Source: Marsupella aquatica
Lineage: Eukaryota; Marchantiophyta
Reading direction: 5' to 3'
DNA: 64,000 nt
Assembly: GCA_973895155.1 (NCBI GenBank)
Contig: OZ316896.1
Coordinates: 1,116,001-1,180,000 of the forward strand
Position numbers and translations under genes: made by a program. Below, piece by piece: positions 1 to 20,100 of the stretch. How positions within the stretch are numbered: position 1 is the stretch's first letter; each line of letters starts with the position of its first letter. The notes below the pieces were generated by a model. It saw nothing but the letters and a program-made list of their open reading frames with translations, made no database searches and was not told the DNA's origin.

Positions 1-356
1 TTTTTTCACTAAAGTTTTTGGAGAAAAGCATGCCCATCAGAGTAGGCCCGGCCAAACGATCTATGTATGGATTTCTTTGAGGGGGCAAGCTTCAAGTTTG
101 TAGTTGCTTTCTAGGTTCCCGTTTGTGTTGTTTTCGTTCCGGTTCATGTCGTTAATTTGCTCTGTATTCGTACAAATACAAGGAATGACGGAATAGGCTT
201 ATAACGTCCTATTTCCCTAATTAAGGCAGTAAATAAAGCACGAGTAGCTAAAGAGCAATTGTGGGCAAATTCCGGGACTCCGGAGTTGTACAGGAGCCCC
301 CCATGGACAAATTAGGCTTTATAAGTTTTTAAACATCATCCATCTCCTTTGCGCAG
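1..356 (+). other. Upstream intron of the cotransporter gene (no exon seen)
   Basis: The first recognisable exon of the cotransporter begins at 357 after a pyrimidine-rich stretch and CAG. The protein at that point is already roughly 110-120 residues into the family's usual sequence, so the N-terminal exon or exons lie before the window. I see no coding segment here. It is read as intron. Confidence 0.5.
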
Positions 357-3300
357 GACCCGAACGATCCTTCCTACACTTCTCTTGTGCAGTCGAGGAG
401 CGCAAAGCTTGGTACCCTCATAGGAGTGTTTATACCATGTCTTCAAAATATTCTGGGAATTATATTCTACATCCGTTTTTCCTGGTGAGTTTTGAACTTG
501 CATCATTTTCCAAATAAAAGTATTGTAGTCAAGTAGAGCTCGCGTTGCTTGAACATGTTTTCATGTCATGATTCCTAAACCAGTCTCCTGAAGTGTGACT
601 TGCATCGTTTGGCAGGATTGTAGGCATTGCAGGGATCTGGCAGAGCCTGCTGTTGGTTTCCTTATGTTGCCTGTGCACCTTCTTAACTGGTTTATCGCTG
701 AGTGCTATAGCCACAAATGGGGCTATGAAGGTTCGTTATCTTTGCTTCCTGAATGTCCTGGTGAAATTATCGTAAAGCCAGAGTTCTCACTCTTTCAAGG
801 TCTGCTTGCGTCCCAGGGGAAGGGCAGTCTCTTCCTACCAAAAATTCAAGAAAGTGCTCCAGAATTCTTGTTCGATTTTATCTTCACCATATTGTAGATG
901 CTCAAAGAACCTGTCTCTCTTGTCAAAAGCCAACCTTAGCCTAAATCCTGGGTCTACAGAATGGCCTGAAAAGAGTGATAAGTTTCTTCTAGGTTTTCTT
1001 CGAGTGTTTCAATATGTCCGATCTCTGGACAGAGGCGATATAGATTCAGGAGACCTGAAGAACTAACGCCCTTAATTAAGACTAACCTGACATGGTCGCA
1101 ACCGAGGTTGATTGATAAATATCGCATGTAATGTTGTAGTACTCTTGAGTCGTGTTGTCGTAACAGAATGTCCTTTTGTTTGCAAGAGGATCCACAGGTT
1201 GCGAGCAGTATTTGGCATCTTATATTTATGGAAAGTCTCGCCTATCACCTAAGTTCTCAAAGCTCTCGCTGGTTTGGTGTGGCAGGGCGGTGGTCCTTAT
1301 TATCTTATTGGTCGCGCCCTTGGTCCAGAAGTTGGCGTTAGTATCGGTCTATGCTTCTTTCTGGGGAATGCCGTCGCAGGATCCCTGTAAGTAATCACAT
1401 ATGATATAGCAGCTCTTCCCAAATCGAAAGGGGCAATGGCCGAGCGTTATTAGTTGGAGAACAGGTTTCTTTAAATAGAATCTAAAGGGCAAGAATATTC
1501 ATGAAGGGTTGAAGTAAAAGATGTGGCGACAGCGTTAAGTGTTCCGTCAGAGCTAAGTGCATGTGACATCTAGACTTTGTTGTGGCCATATGGCTTGGAT
1601 GGATATGTTCATCTACCTACTTTTCACGTTACTTTTCCATTCTACAACGTTTGCCATTGGTGGTTACTTCATCATTTCAGGTATGTATTAGGAGCGGTGG
1701 AGACGTTTTTAGATGCAATCCCTGGAGCTGGCATGTTCAAGCGTATGTTCCTATCTTTCTTAGATACGCATCTTGTCATTTGCTAATGTCCAAGCTGCAA
1801 AATTGTTTGCAAGAGACGTAGTTTTTGGTTTAGAGTTGGGACTTTTTGTGATTTCTTGTTTTGATGCACAAGGAGGTACTGGTGGGAAGTTTTTCCTCTC
1901 AGGGAAAATGGTTGCATCAGGATGTTTACTATCTGATACGTGTTTTGGGGGGTATTTGGGATGCAGAAAGTGTTGTGGAGCTGGCGTCACCATCACCATC
2001 AACCCCTATTCCTGAGGTTCTAAAGAACCCAAGTCTCCATGATCTGCAAGTTTACGGTGTTATTGTGACAGTAGTATTGTGTCTAATCGTATTTGGAGGC
2101 GTGAAGATTATCAACAAAGTTGGACCCGCGTTCCTGATTCCTGTTCTCCTGTCAGTCGTGCTCATCTTCATTGGCATTTTTTCTTCTCACCGGCTCAATG
2201 ATCCTGGTACGTCATGTGCGACTGGACGACTTCCCTGGATCTCTCAAAGATTATCTGATTTTATGTGTTTTGGCCTGGGCTGTATCTCCGCAATTATTTC
2301 AGAGCCCCTTGTTTTTCTCACTTGATATTCTTGTTTATGGCAGGAATTACAGGGTTAAGGTTCCGCACACTGAAGAGTAACTGGGGCTCTCAATATCAGC
2401 GAACAGATCGAGCCGGCATTCCTGCCAGTGATGGTGTCATCTACTGGAACTTCAGGTATGGCTTGCCTCATATGAAGTACTTCGTAGGTATCTCTTCGAA
2501 GGAAATTTAGCACGATCTACGAAGGGTAGGCTTTTCATCTGTTTAACTGACGTACGTGTGTGCCCAACTTTCAGTGGACTACTTGGTCTCTTTTTCCCAG
2601 CTGTAACTGGGATCATGGCTGGGTCAAATCGATCAGCATCTTTGAAGGATACCCAGCGTTCGATACCTGTTGGCACACTCGCAGCCATTGCTGTTACGAC
2701 TGTTCTCTATCTCGTGTCTGTGGTCATGTTTGGGGCGGTGGCAACAAGGGAGAAACTGCTAACTGACCGGTAACGTCCTTCAAATCTTAGTTGACCTCAT
2801 ACATACCCTGCCCCTACATACGCTTGTTATGCGTCACCTTAGTGTGAGTGACCTACTTTGTGGTGTAATTTCTTTTGGGTTGAATTAGAATACTTTTTCA
2901 TAGCAGGAATTGTGTCTGGCTGATCCTTGCAAGTCCCTACATGATGCGTGAAATTCGGTCAGCACCACAACAGGAAAATACCTTGAAGGTTAATAGAAAC
3001 CAGTCAGGTCAGACATACTGGGATTAGCTGAACGTACAGGCATACTGTTCTTTCTGACACAAATGCTCCCTTGAGCTGGGTGGTGAGCAATTCTCCTGTC
3101 CACCTTGTAATCGACTGCGCTATGGAGTTCCCACGTAGTAATTGAAGCACTGAGTTTAGATGTCAAGAAGTGCCCTATCGGAATGAATCAATTTATCGTC
3201 GTTAGGATTAATTTATCGTCGTTAGGTCCTTGCTATTGGATGACAGTCGTGTCATTGATTGACCCCAATACCAAACGATGGACAGTCTATATGTCTAGGT

Positions 3301-5850
3301 GCTTTGGTCCTGATTGTTGTTTCATGGTCACTGAGGAGCACGGCCAAGGACAGTTCAGCTGACTTCTGAATCAGTGATTTCCTATATCCCAACTATGCAA
3401 ATGTACTGACAATGTTTATTTGCGTTTGTGAACAGGCTGCTCACTGCGACGCTTGCTTGGCCGGTACCTGCAGTAGTCCAAATAGGAATTATCCTGTCTA
3501 CGTTGGGAGCAGCGCTGCAGAGTCTCACAGGAGCCCCAAGGCTACTCGCAGCTATTGCTAATGATGATGTATTACCGATTTTGAAATACTTCAAGGCCCC
3601 TGACAATACAGAGCCACATCTTGCAACTCTATTCACAATGCTCATTTGCGCGGGCTGTGTCGTCCTCGGTGATCTTGACCTAGTAACTCCAGTTATCACC
3701 ATGTTCTTTCTTCTGTGCTACTCTGGTGTTAATCTCTCATGCCTGCTTCTTGATCTGCTTGATGCTCCAAGCTGGCGGCCGCGATGGAAGTATCATCATT
3801 GGTTTCTTTCTCTCTTGGGAGCTGTTGTTTGTCTAGGTACTATCTTCTCACACGTACTGGTTGCTTAGGAATCTTGCGGTTTTGATGTATAAGTTGAAAT
3901 TTCGAAAGTGTCTATTGGCTAGTCTAGGGTTCAGTGGTCAACTGGAACTGAAGGGTAGGTCTGTTGAGTCATTTTGGCGTACTAAGACCTCCACCATTAC
4001 GAAGAAAAATCCTACAATGCAGCCGTTATTCGTTTTAGGGTCTTTTCCTGTTTCACAGTCTGTCGAAATCTGTCTATAAGAGTTTTAGAGGTGTTCTATT
4101 CTCTCGCTAAGTATCGGCCGGAATGTTGATGCCAGTGGCAGGACTAGTGCTGATGTTTGGTTTCTAATGTGCAGCAATTATGTTTCTTATCTCTTGGTCC
4201 TTCACAATCGTCGCTCTTGCATTGGCTAGTCTCATATACTATTATGTGAGTATCAAAGGCAAGGGTGGTGACTGGGGAGATGGCTTCAAGAGTGCCTATT
4301 TCCAACTTGCTTTGCGAAGTCTTCGTTCTCTTGGAGGTGTGTGCTCATTTTGCGCTCCTGTTTTGAGTTTTGGGCTTCTAGAATTTAGCATTCCCGTAAC
4401 AATTGTTGTATATATATGTACCATAGTCCCAAATCTGCCGCTTTTTAATTGGAAGACTTGCGGCTGGAGTGATATGAGTTTCTTGGATCATTAACAACTG
4501 GCACAGTCACATAACCACCTGAAGGGATACTTTGAACTCTAGTAATAAAAGGTTCTGGAAATATTTAGGTCTGGACACCTAAGAACAGGGAAAAAATTGT
4601 TTTGGGAATCCTTTGTTACAACAAGAACATGGTAACTCGAATCTTTGGTTCTACGAATCAAAGCATGTTGTGTGGCTAGTCTACAATCTTATGTCTTTGA
4701 AGTGCCTGTAAATATCTATAATGTGGGGTCTTAACTCTCAACTGATTGTGATTTGACATGATATTTGCTTCGTTTTACAGCAACGCAAGTTCATCCAAAG
4801 AACTGGTATCCAATTCCGCTAATTTTCTGTAAACCTTGGGGAATTCTTCCACAAGATGTTCCATGCCACCCCAAGCTCGCTGATTTTGCTAACTGCATGA
4901 AGAAAAAGGGCCGTGGAATGTCCATCTTTGTGTCTATTATGGAAGGCGATTACAAGGAAAAGGCGGAAGAGGCAAGGCAGGCATGCAGGCTGTTAAGTAC
5001 GTATATTGACTATAAGAATTGTGAAGGGGTTGCTGAGGTAATGGTTGCCAGTAACATGTGGGAGGGTTTCCGTGGCATTGTACAAACAATGGGGCTCGGA
5101 AATTTGAAGCCCAATATTGTGTGCATGCGGTATCCTGAGATATGGAGGGACGAGAGACATAGCGAAATCCCCGAGAACTTTGTGAGAATTATCAATGACT
5201 GTTCGACTGCAAACAAGGCTGTTGTCATCGTCAAAGGTCTTGATGAATGGCCTGGAGAATTTCAGAAGCAATATGGGACAATTGATCTCTACTGGATTGT
5301 TCGAGATGGTGGCCTTATGTTACTGCTTTCTCAGTTGCTGAGGGCAAAAGATAGCTTTGAGAGTTGCAAAATTCAAGTTTTTTGCATCGCAGAAGAGGAT
5401 ACTGAGGCAGAGGAGCTCAAGGCAGACGTCAAGAAGTTTTTGTACGATCTTCGTATGTTGGCAGAGGTGATTGTGGTAACAATGAAATCTTGGGAAGCTC
5501 ATCAGATAGATCAAGAGTCAGCAGAAGCTGGAGGAGAAGATGCAGCGATGGTGTCATTTTCACAAGCAAGGGAGCGAATTGCAGATCGCGTAAAATCGCA
5601 AAATTCGGCTGACAGTAGCCTCTACAATGAGCAACAAGTTAACAAATTCCTGTACACAACCTTAAAACTGAACTCAATCATCCTGAGGTATTCAAGAATG
5701 GCAGCTGTGGTGTTGGTGAGTCTTCCCCCACCCCCGCGGCATCATCCTTCTTACTGTTACATGGAATACATGGACCTTTTAGTAGAAAGTATTCCTAGAC
5801 TACTTATGGTTCGTGGCTATAGGAGAGATGTTGTCACCATTTTCACTTAA
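357..5850 (+). CDS. CCC1: Cation-chloride cotransporter (SLC12/CCC family), 5' partial
   Basis: Exons as read: 357-484, 616-730, 1286-1386, 1681-1742, 1967-2206, 2344-2455, 2575-2769, 3436-3836, 4175-4336, 4781-5850. All junctions are GT-AG and phases agree, giving 861 residues to the TAA at 5848-5850. The protein carries family landmarks: [16 protein letters not shown] in the first membrane helix, [29 protein letters not shown] and [13 protein letters not shown] in the permease domain. The long last exon holds the cytosolic SLC12 C-terminal domain ([33 protein letters not shown]) and the RDVVTIFT terminus typical of plant CCC1. Family knowledge: electroneutral cotransport of K+ and/or Na+ with Cl- across endomembrane or plasma membrane. 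Only the cytosolic N-terminus (about 110-120 residues) is missing, because of the window edge. No frameshift or internal stop was seen. Symbol assigned by homology. Confidence 0.95.
3190..3227. repeat. Two-copy 20-bp tandem duplication in a cotransporter intron
   Basis: AATTTATCGTCGTTAGG occurs twice, 20 bp apart, inside the intron between exons 2575-2769 and 3436-3836. Confidence 0.8.
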
Positions 5851-6809
5851 GTGATTCGATCTTGCCAATCACGTTGTCCTAGTTGACAACCATTATTTTG
5901 TCAATGCATAGGTATAGTTGAGTTTCAGAGGGTTGCTCAGATTCGAAGCATGGTTAGATTCAGGGCTTGCTTTTAAAAGCGTAGTTCGTAGTGGTTGATC
6001 GTCGGGCACCGAAGTCCTCAATTTTGCTTGAAATGTCTTTGCAACTCTTCCCATGTATCTGGGCAGCAGGCTTATACAAGGGTGTACACTTCTGTAGATG
6101 TACTAACATTCTTTTTAATTCAATAGATTGAATCGACAAAGGTTTGATTGATGCGAAGGTCCAAGCTTAAATGTGACTTGGAGAAACTAACCCAGACCTT
6201 TGAGAACAGGATATAGGCTTGTAATTTTGACTTGGTTTGGCATTGGCCCTTACGATGCGGATGTCCGTAGATGTTGAATTTTTGTCGCTTGCCAAGGTTA
6301 CATCCTGGATTGATCACACGTAAAAGTACAGATTCCAATCATTCACCATGTGAATGAGAGCATGGAGCACCCGGCATCAAGTGCACTGAAGCTTTGGGCG
6401 CTTGCGTTACACTTTGGAGAGTTAATGGATGTTAAGGTGTGCAGTGATGAAAGGGCGCAGTGAGCTTTGTGTGAGTGACAAAGGATTAGAATTGGAATAT
6501 ATGAAGAGAAGGTTTGCAGGAAGTTTACGATGGTCTGACTATGGTGTATGAAATGTGTCCTCTCAAAACTACTTGGCAATTAATATATTCTTGCATTCAA
6601 TAACGTTATAACAATAGAACAAAATATGTGTCCACTCAGAACTACTTGGCAATCAATTTATTCATTCCATGTACAACTATAGTAAAGTGTCCACTTAGAA
6701 CTACTTGGCACTAGGTTTAACCTGACAGGCAAGTTTATGGCTTGCCGGGCATGTAAAACCATCAAATGATGGTCTCAAAATGGCCAGTTTGACGAATATT
6801 CTTTGATAT

Positions 6810-7035
6810 TACCTCGGACTCCCCTGGTCCCTGGACTCCCGACCCGGTTCCCGACTCGCTCGGACCCTGCCCCAGCCCACCCATACCCGGCCCGGACCTG
6901 GCCTCCCGAACCTGCTCCCTGGCCTCCCGAACCCCTCCCCAACGTCCCTAATCCCTCCTGAACTCCTACCGAAATGCCTCCCGGGCCTCCCGAATCCCTC
7001 CCAAACCCGGCCTCCCAAACCCATCCCGAACCCCG
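6810..7035. repeat. C-rich degenerate minisatellite-like tract
   Basis: The + strand is composed of loosely repeated units such as CCTCCCGAAC, CCCGGCCTCC and GGACTCCC, very unlike the AT-rich flanks. The minus-strand ORF across it is low complexity (Gly/Arg/Phe-rich) and is rejected as a gene. Confidence 0.6.
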
Positions 7036-7190
7036 ACTCCGGGAGACTGGGCGACCGGTTTATGCATTTATGAGTTTGACAGGGAAAATCCCCCCAGTTT
7101 GACGGGCAAGGTCAAACCAGGACTTGGCAATCAATTTATTCATTCCATCTATAACTATAATAAAGAAGTCAATCGTCCCTTCCCAAAGTC

Positions 7191-7401
7191 AGATTTGGTA
7201 GGAACAAAGACTGACCATTGAATTTATGTTAGATTTAATTCTAGCCTTTGATTAGCTAGAACTAAGTGTCCACCAAAGCAAATAGGACCTTAGGATACAA
7301 ATTTAGATTTGGTGGGAACAAAGCCTAACCATTGGAGGTTTAATTCTAGAATTTGATTAGCTAGAACTAAATGTTCACCAAAGCAAATAGGAACTTATGG
7401 T
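7191..7401. repeat. Tandem duplication, about 114-bp period
   Basis: Copy 1 starts with AGATTTGGTAGGAACAAAG at 7191 and copy 2 with AGATTTGGTGGGAACAAAG at 7305. Both continue through a shared GATTAGCTAGAACTAA and CACCAAAGCAAATAGGA. The copies have diverged by substitutions and a small indel. Confidence 0.75.
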
Positions 7402-7704
7402 ATGTAGGTGATAACAATTATGAGGGGAGATCTAAGGGGTACAAGTAAAGTAGACCAAAACGTTTTGTCACACATGCCTATATTTAATAGAGATACTCAA
7501 TCATTATATGTTAGTCTATGTATTTAAAAGGAAATAGTTGTAGAATTAATAACATGAAATAAATTAAAATGAGTGTATGGGTGTATAAAATTGTGAAGAA
7601 TAAATTTTTTAATTGGCATGAATTTAAGTAGTTTTTTGTTTAAAAGCTAAAAACTAATTATTTGAGGCCAAAACAAACTCTTGGAAAGTGTGATCCAATT
7701 TTTA

Positions 7705-7838
7705 TGGATTCTGTCAGATTTGTCAATAACCCCTGCCTTGCAAATTATCGGCACAAGAAAGCCATCTAAATTAATTTTTTTGGATTCTGTCAGATTTGCC
7801 AATAATCCGTGCCTTGCAAATATTCGGCACAAGAAAGC
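7705..7838. repeat. Tandem duplication, 76-bp period
   Basis: TGGATTCTGTCAGATTTG followed by CTTGCAAAT and CGGCACAAGAAAGC appears at 7705-7762 and again at 7781-7838, with a few substitutions. Confidence 0.8.
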
Positions 7839-8638
7839 TTTAAAATATCGAATCTTACCTGCTTCGATCGATCTATCTCCTGAGCTGCGCTGCAGATCGA
7901 GTAAGGACTATCGTCATGTCCGCCTCCTCCCTTGGGTGAATTCCCAGCTCTGATTGGAACTGCGATGCTCCCAGCTCTGTGGTAGCGTCTCGTCAAAAGG
8001 ACGATACCTCCCATAACAGTCACCCTTTCGCTCAAAACTGACACAGATTCGCTGTAGTCCCCTTCCCCACATTTGTGGGCAATAATGCTGCCAACTCGGT
8101 AACTTTTTAGATCTGTTATTTATGTCCTTTCAGGCCTGTCACTTCCATGTTAATTTTATAGGAATCATATAACTATATAAGGCTGTCACTTCTCGTCATA
8201 ATTATGATTCGAGCTTTCCCACCAGCTTCACGATGCACTTCAGTGGTTAGCACCCACTCTGTACATATACAAAGGAGACATGAGGAAAACACTCCTGAAC
8301 GAAAGCAATCGCATAAGCCTAATGTTCACTTCATTCATTACGAATGAGATAATGTGCTCGTTAATGGGCATTGTGACATATAATGTACCCAAAAACGATG
8401 GGGGTAGCCCAACTTTTTAAAGGCTCTATGATCACATTCTCTATAGAGTTCATTGAGGTCATCAAGAGCCTAAATTTGTTCATAGTGCAACTGCCCAAAT
8501 GGTTTCTCAATGAGAATTACTCCGCGAGTCAGATTGGCCAGGGGGTTTAGGTGAGGGTTTAGCTGATAACTGTGAACAAAATGACAAGGGTGAAATACAC
8601 TAGAAGTTTACTTACATCAATATGCACTTACACCACAG

Positions 8639-8693
8639 TGACTGGTAAGAGCAGGTCAAGCCCCAAAATAATGACCGGTAAGAGCAGGTCAAG
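8639..8693. repeat. Short tandem duplication upstream of MCM6
   Basis: TGACTGGTAAGAGCAGGTCAAG at 8639-8660 recurs with one change at 8672-8693, a 33-bp period. It lies just upstream of the E2F-like motifs. Confidence 0.7.
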
Positions 8694-8719
8694 GAGGGCG
8701 AACCGGTCATCCACTTAGA

Positions 8720-8747
8720 TTTTGGCGGGAACTGTTTTGCCGGGAAA
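8720..8747 (+). promoter_or_regulatory. Paired E2F-like binding sites in the MCM6 promoter
   Basis: TTTGGCGGGAA at 8721-8731 fits the plant E2F consensus WTTSSCSS. CCGGGAAA at 8740-8747 is the same consensus on the other strand (TTTCCCGG). They lie about 700 bp upstream of the MCM6 ATG, so the transcript start is probably shortly downstream with a long leader. Family knowledge: MCM genes are standard E2F targets at G1/S. Occupancy is inferred. Confidence 0.6.
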
Positions 8748-8975
8748 CTGGACTCCTCTGAGGAGACGGGTCTTACGAGCTCGTCACTCTCTTCTCTCAC
8801 ATCGATTGCTCTCGACAATCAATCGATCCTCGGCCTCTCCGATCTCTCGACAGCAGAGGGAATCTGAGAGCCCCGTTGATCTTTTCAAGACGCGAGCCAA
8901 TCGAAATTCTGTAGCTCAGAAGTTCTCATTTGAACTTGATTTCATTTTCAGTGGACGCTCTCTTTCGCTGGACGA

Positions 8976-9373
8976 GAGTTATGTGAGCTGCATTGCATTG
9001 CGATGTCTAAATGAAGGTATCGGAACGACAAGCGAGCAGAGGATGACCAGATTCTGATAGACTGGGCCGACCTTTCTGCGTTGATGAGATCGTGTTGGGA
9101 AGGAGCTGCAACTGAATGATAATTTGAGAAAGATCTCCAATGCTTATGTTGGTCGGGTGGACATTAGGAAGTTCCGTTGTTGTCCAACTCCCTAGAAGAC
9201 CATTCATCTATAAAAATTTGAGTTAGAGCTGGGCAGGTCAGAGTTATGTGAGCTGCATTGCATTGCGTTGTCTAAATGAAGGTTTCGGAACGAGAAGGGA
9301 GCAGAGAATGACCAGATTCTGATCGACCGGGCCAACCTTTCTGCGTCGAGGAGATCGTGTTGAGAAGTAGGAG
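8976..9373. repeat. 265-bp-period tandem duplication in the MCM6 leader
   Basis: A segment of about 133 bp at 8976-9108 beginning GAGTTATGTGAGCTGCATTG recurs at 9241-9373. Both copies run through ATGACCAGATTCTGAT, a CCTTTCTGCGT block and GAGATCGTGTTG, with about 10% substitutions. Several upstream ATGs lie in each copy. The duplication lies between the E2F-like sites and the MCM6 start codon. Confidence 0.85.
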
Positions 9374-9393
9374 AAAGGGCAGACAGGAAAGCA

Positions 9394-9414
9394 GGGAGGG
9401 GAGGGGAGGGGAGG
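9394..9414 (+). promoter_or_regulatory. Potential G-quadruplex in the MCM6 5' UTR
   Basis: Four runs of three or four G separated by single A residues (GGGAGGGGAGGGGAGGGGAGG) lie on the sense strand 28 bp before the MCM6 ATG. The arrangement satisfies the strict G3+N1 quadruplex pattern, so both DNA and mRNA could fold. Effect on expression is inference. Confidence 0.6.
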
Positions 9415-9441
9415 TAGGAGAGAAGAGAGAAAAGGGAAAAC

Positions 9442-17189
<7,748 letters not shown>

Positions 17190-20100
17190 TAGATTTGTAC
17201 CTCTTCGCATGGTGCACAGGATCCATAAAGCATCACGTGTCCAAATTATAAGATTCCAGCCCATTTGGTTGATTGAAATCCGGAATTGCCATCCTCTGGA
17301 ACAGTAGCAGAACCTCTTGTCAGGCTTTCCGTCCAGATAGTTGGAGGCGGAGCTCATCGCGAGGGAACTAACTGTTGGTCACCTCACAAGGGACGGGGAT
17401 GCGATTCGGGTGGGCATTGGACGGGAGCATATCGAGGGCGAGGTTAGAATAAGGTTAGCACCCCAAACCAGATGGCCCTTGTATTCGGGCCAAAACCTAG
17501 TCAAGACAAAGTCCATTGCATTTAGCTGCAAAAGTGTAGGGACAGACTTCAGGCTCCGCTTTTGCTTTCGTCAAGTCATTCATTTTAGTTCACGATGTAA
17601 AAGAGGTAGAATTCTCAAAATAGAGCTGAGAGTTCACTCTCAATCACATGAGTATGATCAATCTTTGCCTAAGCTGAACATGAAACTCGCTTTCTACCGT
17701 GGCTTTCTTTACGGGATGTATTAAAGAACTGTGGCCCCAACTTTTATAAAGTGTAAGACTCAGCGATATGCTTGCTTGTTGAACAAGTTTGCAAACACGA
17801 CGAGTAGCTTTGCAACTCCAAAAGGTTTTGAATCTTGTTTGGGGCTGTACAATCACGATTTGTCACAGATCAAAGGATAACAAAGTTGGTTACTCGACCT
17901 ATCCTCTTCCACTCGAGGCCCAGCAGATGGAGGATATGGCATCCGTGGAGATCACAATCTACCTTGGGAGAACTCTCGTTGAGGTTTTTGCAGAACCTGA
18001 AAATAGTTACTTTCCAGGTTTAAAAGTATTCTTCTTTATAAATGAACAATGAATAACTAATTAACTAATTGCCGGTAAACAACCACCTTGTCTAGAGCAT
18101 GCACTTCTCTGATGTCCAAACAACATAACCATTAGAGATATTTCCGAAGTTCTCCTTCAGAATGTGCTTCGCGAAAAACTCGACAACATGCTCCTCACGA
18201 GACAGTTCAGCCAACAAAACAAAACGAACTGCAAGGTCTTAGAGTGACATTATGCTCAAGCATGTTGGAAACTACAATGTATTTCTACATAGACGAGGTT
18301 GAAGATTACAACACCTCGTAACACGCGAGAGTACATCTGATACCACATGCTCTTCCATTAAAACCTAGTCAAGACTAAGCCCATCGCTCCTAGCTGCAAA
18401 ACTCGTTACATGGCAACGACACGAAATGACTGGAGTTGAGATGACGGTTGGTCCAATAATATCCAATTTAACAATTTCCTGCGCTCCATCGTCCCTTTAG
18501 AAAAGCTGGAACGCGGGGACCTCCCTAGTGGAAGAAAATTGTGGGCATGGCGCAATTGAGCCCCACACCATAACGTAGGCTACAAGTCAACACATTTGTA
18601 TTATATGCCATATAATTTGATACTAATCTGAGTATAAGTACAATGAAGGGAAGGCAAACGAGATCCAAAGAGGACCAACACGAAACACTAAGAAGTGGCA
18701 AATCCAACCCCGGAAACAGAGAAAGAGGAAAAACAAGAAACGAAAAAAAGGATGTGATTGCCATGTATGTCATTAATAAAGGAAAACATAAGTGTAACAT
18801 GAATATACCGTATAATGGTTAAGGTAGGATGTTACTGCCCGTCATGTAATTTAGAGGTGAAAAGATGATGTCGTCAGGGCTTGAACAGACAAATGGCCGG
18901 TCTTGTACGCTTTTCCACTTTAATATTCAACTTCGACTAATAATTCTTATCAATCAATAAAGCTAAAGCTAAAAAGCTAACCGGTCTCAACTACAATAGT
19001 TGGGATCTGGCGGCTTTTGACTCGATCCTGTTCAAATAAGGTACAGTAGTAAATCTTACCAACTTACTTGGGACTGGCAGAGAGTTGACTCTGCCGTCCC
19101 CGAATGGTAGAGTAGGAACAGAAAACGATGCATTTTACTGCACATGCAAGGTCCTGGACGAAGTCCGAGAGTCTTTGTCCTTTGGAAGTGAAATTGAGCG
19201 TTTAAGGTATATGAAGGGTGCCCACAGGGATATAGCTACTGCAGCTGTTGGTCTCGCTAGAAGGTTAGAGGAACCCCTGTTTAATGTCTCTACTTGTGTC
19301 GCGCAAATGAACAGCGAGGGCCTGCTTTTACATGGGATAGAACCAGCCTCAGCCTTCTGAGGTTCAGGTCAGGGAACGCAGGTGGGAATGGTTGTTTCAC
19401 CAGAAAATGATGAAATGAGGAGAGTCTCAAACATGTTCAAGGACGTCCATGCTCCGTACAATGAAACTAGACATCGAAGTGAATGCCTACAATCACCAAA
19501 ACCAAGATCTAATAAGCATTCTAAATGTTGAATCCTAGATGGCAGCTCCATTGAACATTACTGGTTGATCCAGGAAACCTGAGACCGCCGTAACACAGTA
19601 GCTCCATACTACTGCACAGCAGAGCATGGGAGAAAGCAGTAACATTCAAAACGCCAAACGTGCATAATGTTAATTGAGACTACGGACAGTCTTCTGGGCT
19701 GTTAACTACTGAGAAAAATTCTAACCTGCTCCCATTTAGCGCGCCTTACTTATTGGACCAGAAATATTAAATTGTTAAGAACTTGGCAGTAAAAGAAATG
19801 TTGCCGTATTGGCTCTTCGTCATGCCGTGTGCAAAATTACAAAGCAGATGGAAGCGACAAGCAGTCTTGCTTCATGTCAAGCTTATTAGTGTGCACTTCC
19901 AAAAAATTTACAGATCAATGGGATCCAAATAAAATTGTACAATCAGGCACTTGAGGGCCCTTCTTTTTCTTGTAAACGTGTTTTGTCTCCAGCCAGGTAG
20001 CTCAGAGAGCCCAATCTGAAGGCGTCTCTTACAACGACTGGGCTCTAATTAATTATTATATGAGTCATAAATATCGAGCAAGGACACCTAGCACGACACG

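Larger units (their letters stand above)
5851..8718. other. Spacer between the cotransporter and MCM6 genes
   Basis: About 5851-6600 probably includes the cotransporter 3' UTR. The rest has no gene I can support. It holds three related ACTTGGCAAT(C)AAT segments (about 6570, 6644 and 7123), a strongly C-rich tract (6810-7035), an AT-rich stretch (7140-7680) and several two-copy tandem duplications listed separately. The short ORFs here have no recognisable domain. Confidence 0.5.

Noticed and set aside
6809-7024. Minus-strand Gly/Arg/Phe-rich ORF
   Set aside because: It is a by-product of the C-rich tract, which is low complexity.
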